NCBI GenBank assembly: GCA_022578965.1
Contig: MU401037.1
Coordinates: 1-11,876 of the forward strand
Direction of reading: 5' to 3'
Length of the DNA: 11,876 nt
Origin: Xylaria sp. FL1777
Taxonomy: Eukaryota; Ascomycota; Sordariomycetes; Xylariales; Xylariaceae
Made by a program: the position numbers and the translations under genes. Below, piece by piece: positions 1 through 7,843 of this stretch. The stretch's first letter is position 1; each line of letters starts with the position of its first letter. The notes beneath the pieces were generated by a model that was given only the letters and a program-made list of their open reading frames with translations, searched no databases and was not told the origin of the DNA.

Positions 1-90
1 TATAATTTATTATATTACTGCAGTAAAAATAGCTATAAAATTATAAAAAATATTATTAAATGCATTTTTTAATAAAAATTCTAAAAATAT
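1..90. other. AT-rich left flank, no gene seen
   Basis: This is sequence outside the retrotransposon. It is AT-rich with stops in every frame and no recognisable motif. The only structure seen is a 12-bp perfect palindrome, ttactgcagtaa, at 15-26. It represents the pre-insertion locus or another decayed repeat. Confidence 0.5.
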
Positions 91-95
91 TAATT
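91..95. repeat. Target-site duplication, left copy
   Basis: The five bases taatt stand directly before the first base of the left LTR and are repeated exactly at 7796-7800, directly after the right LTR. A 4-6 bp duplication is what a retroviral-type integrase leaves. In such AT-rich DNA a 5-bp match is not very improbable by itself. It sits exactly at both boundaries defined independently by LTR alignment, which makes it convincing. Confidence 0.8.
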
Positions 96-103
96 TGTAA
101 TAG

Positions 104-129
104 ACCTGTTATATATTAATATAACAGGT
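104..129. repeat. 11-bp-arm palindrome near the LTR end (left copy)
   Basis: Arms acctgttatat (104-114) and atataacaggt (119-129) are perfectly complementary around the loop atta. The right LTR has the counterpart at 7310-7335, also perfectly paired although both arms have changed. In element orientation this lies near the 3' end of the LTR (U5 side), where it could fold in RNA. No function is shown. Confidence 0.75.
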
Positions 130-380
130 TTGCTTTTGGAGTTTTGATTTGCAGGTAATAATAGGATCCTTAACAGTGGTTCGTTAGGGAAGTTTTTAAG
201 GTACTTTTACCACTATGTATTAATAAAAGTCTTAAAGAATTAAAAGTAATAAATGTATTAATGCTTAGCAGTTATAAAAAATTAATAGCTAAAGAACTAG
301 AACTAAGTAAGTAATTAAATATAGAAAATACATAATTATATAAATAAAAAAAAAATAAAAAAAGTAGTAACTTTTTTTAA

Positions 381-480
381 ATTATTATAGGTTTAATAAG
401 CATTAAATTATTATAAGCTTAGTAAGCTTTAAATTATTATAAGCTTAGTAAGCTTTAAATTATTGTAAGCTTAGTAAGCT
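381..480. repeat. Tandem 26-bp repeat array in left LTR, about four units
   Basis: Units begin at 381, 407, 433 and 459 with the pattern attattataagcttagtaag plus ctttaa. The first unit is diverged and the last is shortened to 22 bases. The same array is in the right LTR at 7587-7686, so it was part of the element before insertion. Tandem repeats in the U3 or R part of an LTR often carry transcription-factor sites. That role is inference here. Confidence 0.8.
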
Positions 481-592
481 AAGTAAGTTATTACGTAACT
501 TTAGCTTTAGTTAGCAAAAAAAAAGGTGCAAAATATATATAAAAGCATTAAGCTACTTTAAAAGCTACTTTTATGCTAATTTTATAACATTA

Positions 593-606
593 TTTCTTTT
601 TTTTTA
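593..606 (-). promoter_or_regulatory. Polypurine tract
   Basis: On the minus strand this reads ten A, then G, then three A, and it ends three bases before the 3' LTR. Plus-strand DNA synthesis of LTR retrotransposons is primed from such a tract directly upstream of the 3' LTR. Its side of the element agrees with the orientation given by gag and pol. Hypermutation may have turned original G residues into A, so the ancestral tract was probably more G-rich. Confidence 0.6.
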
Positions 607-708
607 AAATTGTTATTTTAATAATTTTCCGTAAGTATTCTCTTTTTTTTTTTTTATATATATTATAATATTAAAACGCATTAAAAAAACTAATTATTTA
701 TTTAAAAC

Positions 709-732
709 AAAGCAAAAACTTGTTTTTGCTTT
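709..732. repeat. Hairpin in the element's 3' untranslated part
   Basis: Arms aaagcaaaaac and gtttttgcttt pair perfectly over 11 bp around a two-base loop. On the minus strand this is about 120 bases upstream of the 3' LTR. It could be an RNA fold. The simple A/T-rich arms mean chance cannot be excluded. Confidence 0.4.
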
Positions 733-1168
733 TTTTATTAATTTTATTAGCTATAAAGTTATACTTTGTTTTTGCTGCTTTAATTAATTACTAATATATA
801 AAATAACAAATAATATGTTTTATTGTTTTAAATGCGTATGTGCTAGCTGCTTTTGCAATAGATTAAAAGTTTTAATTAACTTAATTAATAATATAGTTTT
901 TAAATATTGTTATTTTAAAAAAGAAAAAAAGCAAGCAAAGCAATAGCTATTTTTAGTTTAAAAAAAATTAAAATAAGCTTAAAATAGCTTTAATTTTGTT
1001 TTAAGCAAGTTAGCTTAGCTTTATATATAAAAACGTTTTTTAAAAACAAAAAGTATTAAAATAGTTTAATAAAAGCTTTAGTTTTTAAATAAACTAAACA
1101 AAATAAAGCATATTAAAAAAGAACAAAAAGCGCTAATAAAAAAGCAAAAATAACAAAAAAAACAAGCT

Positions 1169-1188
1169 AAAGCAGCATAAGCTGCTTT
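1169..1188. repeat. Hairpin just after pol
   Basis: Arms aaagcagc and gctgcttt are perfectly complementary around the loop ataa. It is one of the few G+C-containing structures in the segment and begins a few bases after the pol stop on the minus strand. A role in the element's RNA is possible but not shown. Confidence 0.4.
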
Positions 1189-1229
1189 GTTTAAGTTTAA
1201 TTAAAATTTCTTAAGCGTTTTTTTTAAAG

Positions 1230-1430
1230 TTAACTTTTTTTTTCTAGTTTTAAGCGGTTAAAATATTAGCAATAAAACTAGTTTATAATTACTTTAGCAG
1301 TTTTTAAATATTTTTTAAGTTTTTAAGTATTATTAGCATATAAATATTTTTTTTATTTAATAAAATATTTTAAATTACTATTATTTTAACAAAAATTTAG
1401 TATACTTTTAACTTTATAAACGTTTTAATT
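1230..1430 (-). pseudogene. C-terminal chromodomain of pol
   Basis: After the integrase, YKVKSIL (1398-1418; family YEVExIL) is followed by LKYFIK stop KKY (1344-1373; family YLVKWKGY, with Trp lost to a stop) and NNT stop K (1320-1334; family ENTWE). A helical tail follows, YLKTAKVIINxFY (family LxNAxxxIxxF). These are the three conserved blocks of a chromodomain in correct order and spacing. In chromoviruses this module binds histone marks and directs integration to heterochromatin. Two of the aromatic-cage-region Trp codons have become stops. Confidence 0.88.
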
Positions 1431-1499
1431 TATTTTTATTTTTAGTTATATTTTAATAAGTATTTTAATAAATGCTAGTTTTAGTAAAAAAATATAAAA

Positions 1500-2640
1500 A
1501 ATAAAATAAATTTGCATATTTTTTAGTAATAATAGTTTATAGTTAGTAAATAAAATAACTTTTTTAATTTTAAAAAAGCTAAGTTTTTTAAATTTTAATT
1601 TATAGCTTAGTTGTTTTGTTTTAATTTAAAAAATATTAGTGTTTGCATTTTGTTTTTATTATAGCAAATAAACTTTGTTTTTTTTTTTAAAAGTTAGTTC
1701 TTTAGTTTGTTTTTTATTATAATATATTAATATTTATTATTATAAAAATTAAAAGCGTAGTTATAGTTTAGCTTATAGTATTTTAATTTTTATTGTAATA
1801 ATTTTTGCTTAAAGTGCTATAGTTAAAATAGCAAGTATTTTTATTAATGTTTTTTTTTGTTTTTTAGTAGTTATTTGCTATTTATAAATAACTTTATGCA
1901 GAAATATATTTATATTTTTATTTATTAATATATTATATAAAATTTATGTTATTAGTAATAGTTTTATTTAATTGTTTTATTAATAGTTAATATAACTTTA
2001 TAAATATTGTTTTAGTATTTAGTTTAGTTTTTTTGTTTGTTTATTTATTTATAAGTAGTAAATAGTTAAAAACTTTAGTTTAACACTAATAAGTTTAAAA
2101 AAGCTAGTTTTAAATTTAAAAGTAAATAATTTATTTTAGTTTAAAATAATTTTTTTTAGTAGCTTATGTTTATTTAAATATTAGCGTATAAAAGCGTATA
2201 TAAGTTATTTAGCTATTATATTTTCTTTAAACAGTAAAAAATAAGCATATTTAGTAAGTTTATTAATAATAACTTATATTTTATTGTATTATACTTTTAT
2301 AACTAAATTAGTTAATAAAAATAATGCTATAATAAAATTTTAAACAATAGTATATTATACTTGTTTAAATATTTATGTAAGTTATAATAGTTTATAAAGC
2401 TTATATTAAGCTACTTTAGCTTTATTATAAATATTGCACTTTTTTATAATAAATTTAACTATGTTTTATAGTTTTAAAAAATTATACTTTTTTTATAATT
2501 ATTAGATTATTTTTATTGCTTTTTAATATTTATATAATAAGTGTTTATAGAATTTTTTAATAAACTTGTTTTATAAAAATTTTAGTAAATAAACCTTATG
2601 TTTATATATTAACTTGTTATTTTTTAATTTTTTATGTTTT
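1500..2640 (-). pseudogene. Integrase of pol: H2C2 finger, DDE core, GPY/F module
   Basis: The enzyme inserts the DNA copy into the genome. N-terminal part: LIYKHKVYLLK near 2600, then YKHLLYKY stop K (2522-2550), where the finger's His-containing GHQG motif now reads KY stop K, and CNIY (2427-2438; family CxxC with the second Cys as Tyr). Core: the first Asp lies at 2337-2339 (NFI for DFI). The second lies at 2139-2141 in IILN stop NKLFT (family ISDRDxxFT). The Glu reads Lys at 2031-2033 in QTKKLN (family QTERLN). Exactly 35 codons lie between the second Asp and Glu, the classical D(35)E spacing. YKLKFKKLSFFKI at 1567-1605 is the GPY/F module with GPF as SFF, followed by YKLLLLKNMQIYFI and FYI (family FHVSLLE). 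Confidence 0.92.
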
Positions 2641-2769
2641 TATAGTTATACTAACTTTTTTAAGTTATAAGCTTATTATAGCTATATATTTATAAGATCT
2701 TTAAGTATAACTTTAATTTTTAAGCTTTTATTTTTTTAAAGATATAATACTTAAATGTTTTTTTTTAAA

Positions 2770-3190
2770 ACTTTAAATCTTTTTTAACTTTGTTAGCTTA
2801 ATATGTTTGCTTAAATGTTTTCTTTTTTTTTAATGTAGCATATTTTAAAGTTAAATTTAGAAAAAAAAACCATTTAATTTTTATATTATTTAGTAATTTT
2901 TTATGTAGTTATAAATTTCGTTAAGTTTTAATAATTTAAATAAATTTTAATTAGCTTTATAGTTTTTATAAAAAACAGTTTTTACTTTTTAAGTGCTGTA
3001 ATAATTGCAAGCAGTTTTTTGTTATATATAAAGTATTATAATGCTATGTTTTATAGTGCTTTAAAGTAATAAACTATTAAGTACTATTTTTTGTTGTTTT
3101 TTAGTTGTTTTAAAACTTCTGTAATTATATTATTTAAAGCATTTATTTTTAGTTTTTTTTTTTTTTATAGATTAAGTAGTTTAATTATAA
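2770..3190 (-). pseudogene. RNase H domain of pol and RNase H-integrase junction
   Basis: The domain removes RNA from the RNA-DNA hybrid. LKINALNN at 3129-3152 corresponds to the LETDASD motif, with catalytic Asp read as Asn. YNKKLLAII (2999-3026) corresponds to YDKELLAII, with the Glu read as Lys. IYLNY stop NLTKF near 2930 corresponds to the xxTDHxNLxxF motif. The domain closes with KKKENI stop ANILS (2796-2830), the KGKENxxADALSR signature that ends Gypsy RNase H domains. A run of about 14 A at 3153-3166 precedes the active site and makes the frame easy to misread. Counted carefully, the frame is unbroken. Confidence 0.9.
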
Positions 3191-3429
3191 AGTTAGAAGT
3201 AACTTTTAGTTTTAGTTTTTTAAAAGCTTTTTACGCTTTTTTTAAAATTAAAAAAGATTTTTTTTTATATTTTTTTTTTGTATACTTTATAAAGTAAAAT
3301 GCCATTTTTTTAAAGTTTTAAATTAACATTTAAATATAGTTTAAAAATCTTAATGCTTATTATATATTTATAATAGTAGCTAAATTAAATATTTTTTAGT
3401 TTTATACTATTTTAATTTTTAATTATTAA

Positions 3430-4170
3430 ATTTATATTTGTTTTAAAATAATTATAAATTTTAAAAAGTTAATTTTTTATATATGCTATATATATTTTTT
3501 TGTATTAAATTATAATTTTATTTGTTTAAGTATTTTTAATACTTAAGTTATATATTTTTTATGTTCTTTTAATGTTTTAAAGTAAATTAAGATATTATTT
3601 AAGTAAATAAACATAAACTTATTTAAAAACTTTTATAAAATTATTATTATTATATATTAAAAACTAGCTAATATGTTTTGTAGTTTTTATAGTATAACTA
3701 TATATTTATATAGTTTATATACTGTTTATATAGCAGTTTTTTATTTTTTTTTTTTAGTTATTTTAATAGCATAATATTTATTTAGAATATTAATTGCTAT
3801 AAACTATTTTGCTTAATTAATATTTTTTCTTATAATTATTAGCAAAATAAAAAAGTATTTATTTGTAATAATAATTATATTTAATAGTTAATAGTTAATT
3901 ATTACTTATTATACTGGTTTTTTTTTTTTATTAATTAGTTATTTTTTATTTTTTATTTTAAGTATTAGCACTATAAAGTATTTAACAAATAACTAAGATT
4001 TTTTTAAAAATTTTTTTGCTAGGTTTTTTTAAATATATTTTTATAAAGCGTTTGTTTTATTTAAGCTTATATAGTATACTTAATAAAGCTTTAGTTAATA
4101 TTTTTCTTTAATAAGAATATAGTAGTTTTATAAGCTATGTTTAAAAAGTTTTTTTTTTTCTTTTTTTTTA
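3430..4170 (-). pseudogene. Reverse transcriptase domain of pol
   Basis: The domain copies element RNA into DNA in the cytoplasmic particle. Landmarks in order: VYYKFYKLF (4198-4172; family kvyhkFldlF); HSL stop NYY (DH motif) near 4120-4140; INY stop LLN (3879-3899; family IDYRxLN); AK stop F followed by AIN (AKWFTxxD, first catalytic Asp now Asn) near 3800; stop KTA (3732-3743; family WKTAF); LASF (family PAxFQ) near 3670; and YLNNILI at 3585-3605, the YLDDILI catalytic box with both Asp changed to Asn. Downstream INFLKFII matches the FLGFII thumb motif, and ALRFLNYI (3340-3360) matches the FLGFxNYYRRFI connection. All three catalytic Asp positions are lost. Confidence 0.93.
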
Positions 4171-4319
4171 AATAGTTTGTAAAATTTATAATATACTTTT
4201 AATATTTTGTTTAGAATTTTTTTTGCGATTTTTTTAATTTTTTTGCTTTGTTTTTTACTTTTTTAATTAATGGTCTTTGCTTTTTATTAAATTAAAAAAT
4301 TATTAATTTTTAGCTATAG

Positions 4320-4620
4320 TATTCCTAAAATAATATTATAATTAAATATATTAATAATATTTAATATAATTTGTTTTTTATGTTTTTATATAAATATATT
4401 AAAAAGTTTAGTTTTTTTAAATATATAACTATTATTATAGCTAAAAATACTTTTATTAAATCTTTTAATTTTTTAAAATTTTTGCTTATATTTTTAAGAA
4501 ATTTTATTTTGTTTTATTACTTTAAGTAAAATTATGTTAGCTTATGCTTTTAAGTTAATTAAAGTATTATATTTTTTTTTTTAATATATAAGTTTAACTT
4601 TAAATTAGTTTTGCTAGTTA
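4320..4620 (-). pseudogene. Retropepsin-like aspartic protease domain of pol
   Basis: The domain would cleave the Gag-Pol polyprotein during particle maturation. The sequence FKVKLIY stop KKKYNTL leads into INLKA stop ANII at 4530-4559, which matches the retropepsin signature IDSGA-x-ANII with the catalytic Asp changed to Asn, Ser to Leu and Gly to Lys. About 70 codons further on, NIILGI (4320-4337) matches the conserved ILG flap/core motif, followed by a lost Trp. The spacing is normal for Gypsy proteases. With the catalytic Asp gone it is inactive. Confidence 0.85.
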
Positions 4621-4639
4621 TTATATTAAACTTTATGTA

Positions 4640-6040
4640 AAGCTTTAGTTTTTTTAGTTATTTGCTGCTTTTTTAGCAAATGCTTATTTTGTTTTTTGAT
4701 TTTTTTTTGTAAAATATTTACATGCTTGTTTTATTTTGCACTTTAGATATTATTGCGCTTTATTTTGTTTTTGCTTTTAATTAAGCTTTAAATCGCAGTT
4801 TTTAAGCTTTTTTGCTTTTAGCAACTATTTTTTAGTACAATTATGCTTTAATTAGTTAATAATATTTATAGCAGTTGTTTTTACATTTTTTTAAAATAAT
4901 ATTATAAGTATAATTAAAATTTTCTTTAAATATTGCAAATTTTTATAAATTTTTATAATAAACTATAGTTATAATTAATTATTTTAATTTATAAAAGTTT
5001 TATATTTTTATTTTTATAATTTGTTTAAAAAACTAATTATTTTTTAGTTTATTAAGTAAATATTAATAGCAATAATATATTACATAGCAATTTTATAATA
5101 TTTTATTATGTTTTAAATTTTTTAAGCATAAAATATTATTATTGTTTTTTATTATAGTTTTATTATAGTAATAACTTTTAGCAATTAATTAAATTATTAG
5201 TTTTAGTTTTTAAAATATATTAGTTTTTATGTTAACTATTAATACTTTTTTGTTTTATTATATTTAAAGCAGTTTAAGCTATAAAAATACTTTGTTTATT
5301 TTTATTAGTTTTTTTTTTGTAGTATTTTTTATAGCTTTTAATTTTATTTGTTTTTGCTTTAAAGTTTTATAAGTTTTGTTTTTTTAAGTTTATTTAGCAA
5401 CTAAATGTTTTAATAGTTTATAATTAGTTTAATAACTATATTATTTATAATTATAGTTTTGTTTTTTTAAACATAATTTTTCTTTAAGCTATATTTTAAG
5501 CTTTAATAGTTTAAAATTTTTATAGTTTTATAAGTTTGCTAACTATGTTAATTTACTACTTTTTATTATTTGCTACTTTTAATTAAACTATTTTTTTAAG
5601 TTATATATTAAATAACTTTAATTATTTATATAGCAAATATATTTTTTTGCAATTTGTTTTAATAATTATAAAGCTTTTAAATAATATTTATATGCTTATT
5701 TATTTTAATTTATATAAATAAAGCATTTAGATTTGTTTAATATAACATTTTTATTTTAACTTAAAATAGCAACTTTATATTTTTGCTTTAAAAACGTATT
5801 TTTTAAATTGCTTTGTTATTTTTTGTTGTTTTAAACTTTTATAACTTATACTTTTTTTTTAAGTTAAAAAATCTTTTTTTTTTTATAGCTTTTCTTTTTG
5901 TTTTTTTTTTTAAATTAGCATTATCTTTAAAAGTATTTTTTTTTTTTATAGTTATAATATTTAACTTTAAATATATTTTAGGATTATTATTTTTAAACTT
6001 TACTAATTTGCTTAAATTTTTATTTAATATTTTTTTAAGT
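4640..6040 (-). other. Lysine/asparagine-rich stretch between Gag core and protease
   Basis: This 1.4-kb stretch should hold the end of Gag with the nucleocapsid and the start of Pol. The minus strand is dominated by AAA and AAT codons, for example at 5813-6094 where the plus strand has long T runs. The translation is Lys/Asn-rich in several frames. Since Glu, Gly and Arg codons decay to Lys, and Asp to Asn, the ancestor was probably a charged, low-complexity hinge. I could not identify a CCHC zinc knuckle. Frame c (Gag) and frame b (Pol) must meet somewhere here, but the long A runs prevent me from placing the junction. The plus-strand open stretch 5813-6094 is its antisense shadow. Confidence 0.45.
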
Positions 6041-6940
6041 ATTTTTTTTTTTATTTTTTTTAATTTTTTTAGTTTTAAAGTACTAGTTAAATAATTATTA
6101 ATTAATTATAATAGCTATATTAATATATGTATTAATTTTTGCTAGTTTATTTATTTTATATAGTTTGTTTTAAACTTAAATTTTAAGTTTACTATAAAAT
6201 AAATAAAACAATGCAAGCTTAAGCAATCTTAAAATTACTGCTAATTATTTAAATTTTATAGTATAATTTGCTATTACTTTTGTTTGTTTTAAGCAATAAA
6301 ATGCTTTCTTTATATATTCTGCTTTTTAAGTGTTTTTAAATAGTGTTTTTATTTAATTTTTAAACTTAACGTAATTTTTAAAAATTTCTTTTGTTTTTAG
6401 CTTAAAGTTAGTTAACTTATTAGCTTTTAAAAAATCCTTTAAAATAAGTTAAAACTATTTTAGTACTTTTTTTAACAGAAATTATAAAGTAGTTATTACT
6501 TTTTAGTTCTTTTTTGTAATAATAATAAAATGCTATTTTAAATAAAGTTTAGCATAAATTAAAAAAGCTTTTATATTTATAAATTTATTATAAAGCTTTA
6601 AAGCAGTAAGTTTAAAACTTTTAATGTTTAGCATTTTTAACATTATAAATAATTTTAATAATAAAAGCAATAATAGTAGTAAAAAGTTAGGTTTTTTATT
6701 TTAAGTTATTACTTTAAGTATAATAGTAATAAAAATAAGCATTAAGTTTACTAGTAATAATATTAATATTAGTTATAATATAATTACTTGTTTAAAACTT
6801 TAATTTATTGTTATAATAGCAGTTATTATTGCTGCTTTAATTACTATAGCTAATATTTATGCTAGTTTAAAGGTTATAACGTTTAATATTTAAGCTGTTT
6901 TTTAAGTTAAAACAACTAGTTTGCTTTATAGTACTAGCAT
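6040..6940 (-). pseudogene. gag: Gag capsid protein of the Gypsy element, dead
   Basis: Gag forms the virus-like particle that packages element RNA. The minus-strand frame carries the retrotransposon gag (PF03732-type) pattern. LTALKLYNKF with IKAFLIYAKLYL (about 6620-6545) matches the PxPxxFDG-xxxKxFLxQxxLY start. KVITTL stop FLLKKVLK stop F (about 6510-6450) matches the region before the conserved Trp. EYIKKAFYCLKQTK followed by VIANYTIKF (6254-6320) matches LxQxGSVxxYxxxFxxLA. LALFYLFYSKLK (about 6180-6215) and NKLYKI with AIIIN (about 6100-6165) match the family's FYxGLxxxxxxEL and AIxIDNR end. The ATG at 6938-6940 is in frame and gives a plausible start, but it is not proven. Stops mark lost Trp, Gln and Arg codons. 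The frame is -1 relative to pol. Confidence 0.85.
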
Positions 6941-7282
6941 TAATATTAGTTTTTTTTTACTACTGCTATTTAACTTTTTTTTTTTTGCTACTGCTTTTCT
7001 TTTAATAAAAGTAGCTAATAAAAATATTAAGGTTTATTATTTTAATATATTGCTAGTTTTAGAAATTTTTAAAATCTTTAAACTTAATTTTTAACTTTTT
7101 ATTTTTAGTAGTATAACCTAGGTTTAGTTTATTAATTATTAAGTAAAGTTTATTTATGTAATACTATTTAACATTCTTGTTTTTTAAATATTTTTTTAGT
7201 ATACTTTTAAAAGTTTATCTTATAAATTGTTTATTATTTAATTCTTTATACCGATATTTATTTTTATATATTAAGTTTTATT
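6941..7282 (-). other. Leader between the 5' LTR and the proposed gag start
   Basis: About 340 bases with no recognised domain. The minus strand at 6960-7010 has a basic, Ser/Lys-rich translation that could belong to a longer Gag N-terminus if the true start is upstream of 6940. An untranslated leader with packaging signals is expected here in LTR elements. Nothing specific is visible. Confidence 0.4.
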
Positions 7283-7298
7283 AATTAAAAAGCTATTA
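7283..7298 (-). promoter_or_regulatory. Possible primer-binding site
   Basis: Reading the minus strand inward from the 5' LTR there are three T, then TAATAGCTTT. Reversing G-to-A decay at the second and third bases gives TGGTAGC. That is how primer-binding sites complementary to initiator methionine tRNA begin in several LTR elements, as in yeast Ty1. The match covers seven bases and starts three bases from the LTR. One further base does not fit, so the identification is tentative. Confidence 0.3.
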
Positions 7299-7309
7299 AA
7301 ATATAACAA

Positions 7310-7335
7310 ACTTATTATATATTAATATAATAAGT
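7310..7335. repeat. 11-bp-arm palindrome in the right LTR
   Basis: Arms acttattatat and atataataagt pair perfectly around atta. Compared with the left LTR, both arms have changed at matching positions, so pairing is kept. Confidence 0.7.
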
Positions 7336-7586
7336 TTACTTTTAAAGTCTTGATTTGCAAGTAATAATAAAATCTTTAACAGTAGTTCATTAAGGAAGTT
7401 TTTAAAGTATTTTTATTACTATGCATTAATAAAGGTTTTAAAAAATTAAAAATAATAAATATATTAGTACTTAGTAGTTATAAAAAATTAATAGCTAAAG
7501 AACTAAAACTAAGTAAATAACTAAATACAAAAAGTGCATAATTATATAAACAAAAAAAAAGTAAAAAAAATAATAACTTTTTTTAA

Positions 7587-7686
7587 ATTACTATAGGTTT
7601 AGTAAGCATTAAATTACTATAAGCTTAATAAGCTTTAAATTATTATAAGCTTAGTAAGCTTTAGATTACTATAAGCTTAGTAAGCT
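7587..7686. repeat. Tandem 26-bp repeat array in right LTR
   Basis: The counterpart of 381-480, with four units starting at 7587, 7613, 7639 and 7665. Units differ from the left copy only by transitions, for example attactataagc versus attattataagc. Confidence 0.78.
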
Positions 7687-7795
7687 AAATAAGTCATTAC
7701 GTAACTTCGGCTTTAGCTAGCAAAAAAAGAAGTGCAAAGTATATATAAAGGCATTAAGCCGCTCTAAAGGCCACCTCCGTGCTAATTTTATAATA

Positions 7796-7800
7796 TAATT
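7796..7800. repeat. Target-site duplication, right copy
   Basis: taatt immediately follows the last base of the right LTR and equals 91-95. It shows that both ends derive from a single insertion and that no later LTR-LTR or between-element recombination exchanged the flanks. Confidence 0.8.
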
Positions 7801-7843
7801 ATATAACTATATAATTAATATTAATAAAGTTATTTTAAAATAA

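Larger units (their letters stand above)
96..589 (-). repeat. 3' LTR (left copy)
   Basis: 494 bp, starting tgtaatagacc and ending ttataaca on the plus strand, so it carries the usual TG...CA ends. It aligns with 7302-7795 at a constant offset of 7206 without a gap. By hand count it differs from the right copy at about 68 positions, every one C/T or G/A. Bases 96-311 keep more C and G than the partner. Bases 315-573 are more decayed than the partner. It lies downstream of pol, next to a polypurine tract, and so is the 3' LTR. Confidence 0.93.
607..1196 (-). other. Untranslated segment between pol and the 3' LTR
   Basis: No coding frame with domain similarity was found here. Strand composition differs from the coding part: the plus strand is A-rich at about 900-1200, where pol is T-rich. 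It holds two hairpins, 709-732 (11-bp arms, loop tt) and 1169-1188 (8-bp arms, loop ataa). The second lies just beyond the apparent pol stop. The segment may be a 3' untranslated region or the relic of a short extra ORF too decayed to read. Confidence 0.5.
1197..4620 (-). pseudogene. pol: Pol polyprotein of a Ty3/Gypsy chromovirus, dead
   Basis: One continuous minus-strand frame of about 1,140 codons carries protease, RT, RNase H, integrase and chromodomain in Gypsy order. Dozens of in-frame TAA/TAG codons stand where the family has Gln, Trp or Arg, as in the stop before KTA in RT and the stop before KKY in the chromodomain. Conserved Asp reads as Asn, Gly as Lys or Ser, and Ser and Pro as Leu or Phe. 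These are the products of G-to-A and C-to-T changes. No frameshift was found. The 3' limit is the TAA at 1197-1199, which follows the tail NRLKLEKKS and a basic RLRNFN. It could itself be a mutated Gln codon. The start is not defined; the frame may extend some way above 4620, where similarity fades. Confidence 0.93.
96..7795 (-). mobile_element. Complete Ty3/Gypsy chromovirus-type LTR retrotransposon, inactivated by transitions
   Basis: The element has two 494-bp LTRs in direct orientation, a 5-bp target duplication, and on the minus strand the order gag, protease, reverse transcriptase, RNase H, integrase, chromodomain. RT before integrase defines Ty3/Gypsy, and the C-terminal chromodomain defines a chromovirus, the usual Gypsy lineage in filamentous fungi. 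Chromodomain elements are thought to target integration to heterochromatin. The internal region is T-rich on the plus strand from about 1200 to 7290, so the coding strand is A-rich. All recognised domains are broken only by point changes that read as C to T or G to A. The copy cannot encode working proteins, and I saw no transversion-driven or indel damage inside pol. Confidence 0.95.
7302..7795 (-). repeat. 5' LTR (right copy)
   Basis: 494 bp aligned without gaps to 96-589. The outer right part is the least mutated stretch of the element: 7756-7780 keeps aagccgctctaaagg and ccacctccgtg, where the left LTR has agctactttaaaag and ctacttttatg. Its left part, 7302-7517, is more decayed than the partner; even the terminal TG reads TA (7302-7303). 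As the LTR upstream of gag it would have supplied the promoter. I could not identify a promoter box with confidence in such AT-rich DNA. Confidence 0.93.

Noticed and set aside
107..589. LTR beginning at tgttat (107) instead of 96
   Set aside because: It would give a neat TGTTAT/ATAACA pair, but homology with the right LTR continues to 96, and only that boundary places the taatt duplication directly at both ends.
3121..3185. Frameshift before the RNase H active site
   Set aside because: It came from miscounting the long A run on the minus strand. Recounted in ten-base blocks, the frame is continuous.
3091..3297. Plus-strand open stretch of 68 codons, Phe/Lys-rich
   Set aside because: It is the antisense of the RT/RNase H part of pol, where the minus strand has long A runs. 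The composition is low-complexity and it has no motif.
4741..4800. Possible CCHC zinc knuckle (YLKCKIKQACKYF on the minus strand)
   Set aside because: The spacing of Cys and the missing His do not match C-x2-C-x4-H-x4-C, and the frame differs from both gag and pol.
5150..5275. Apparent RNase H-like reading ILKTKTNN on the minus strand
   Set aside because: It superficially resembles the ETDASD region, but residues do not fit C-to-T/G-to-A decay, and the true RNase H is at about 2770-3190.
5813..6094. Plus-strand open stretch of 93 codons that looks like a membrane protein
   Set aside because: Its Phe/Leu-rich translation comes from T runs opposite the Lys-rich end of Gag on the minus strand. 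The minus-strand frame has real domain similarity on one side, so this is a shadow.
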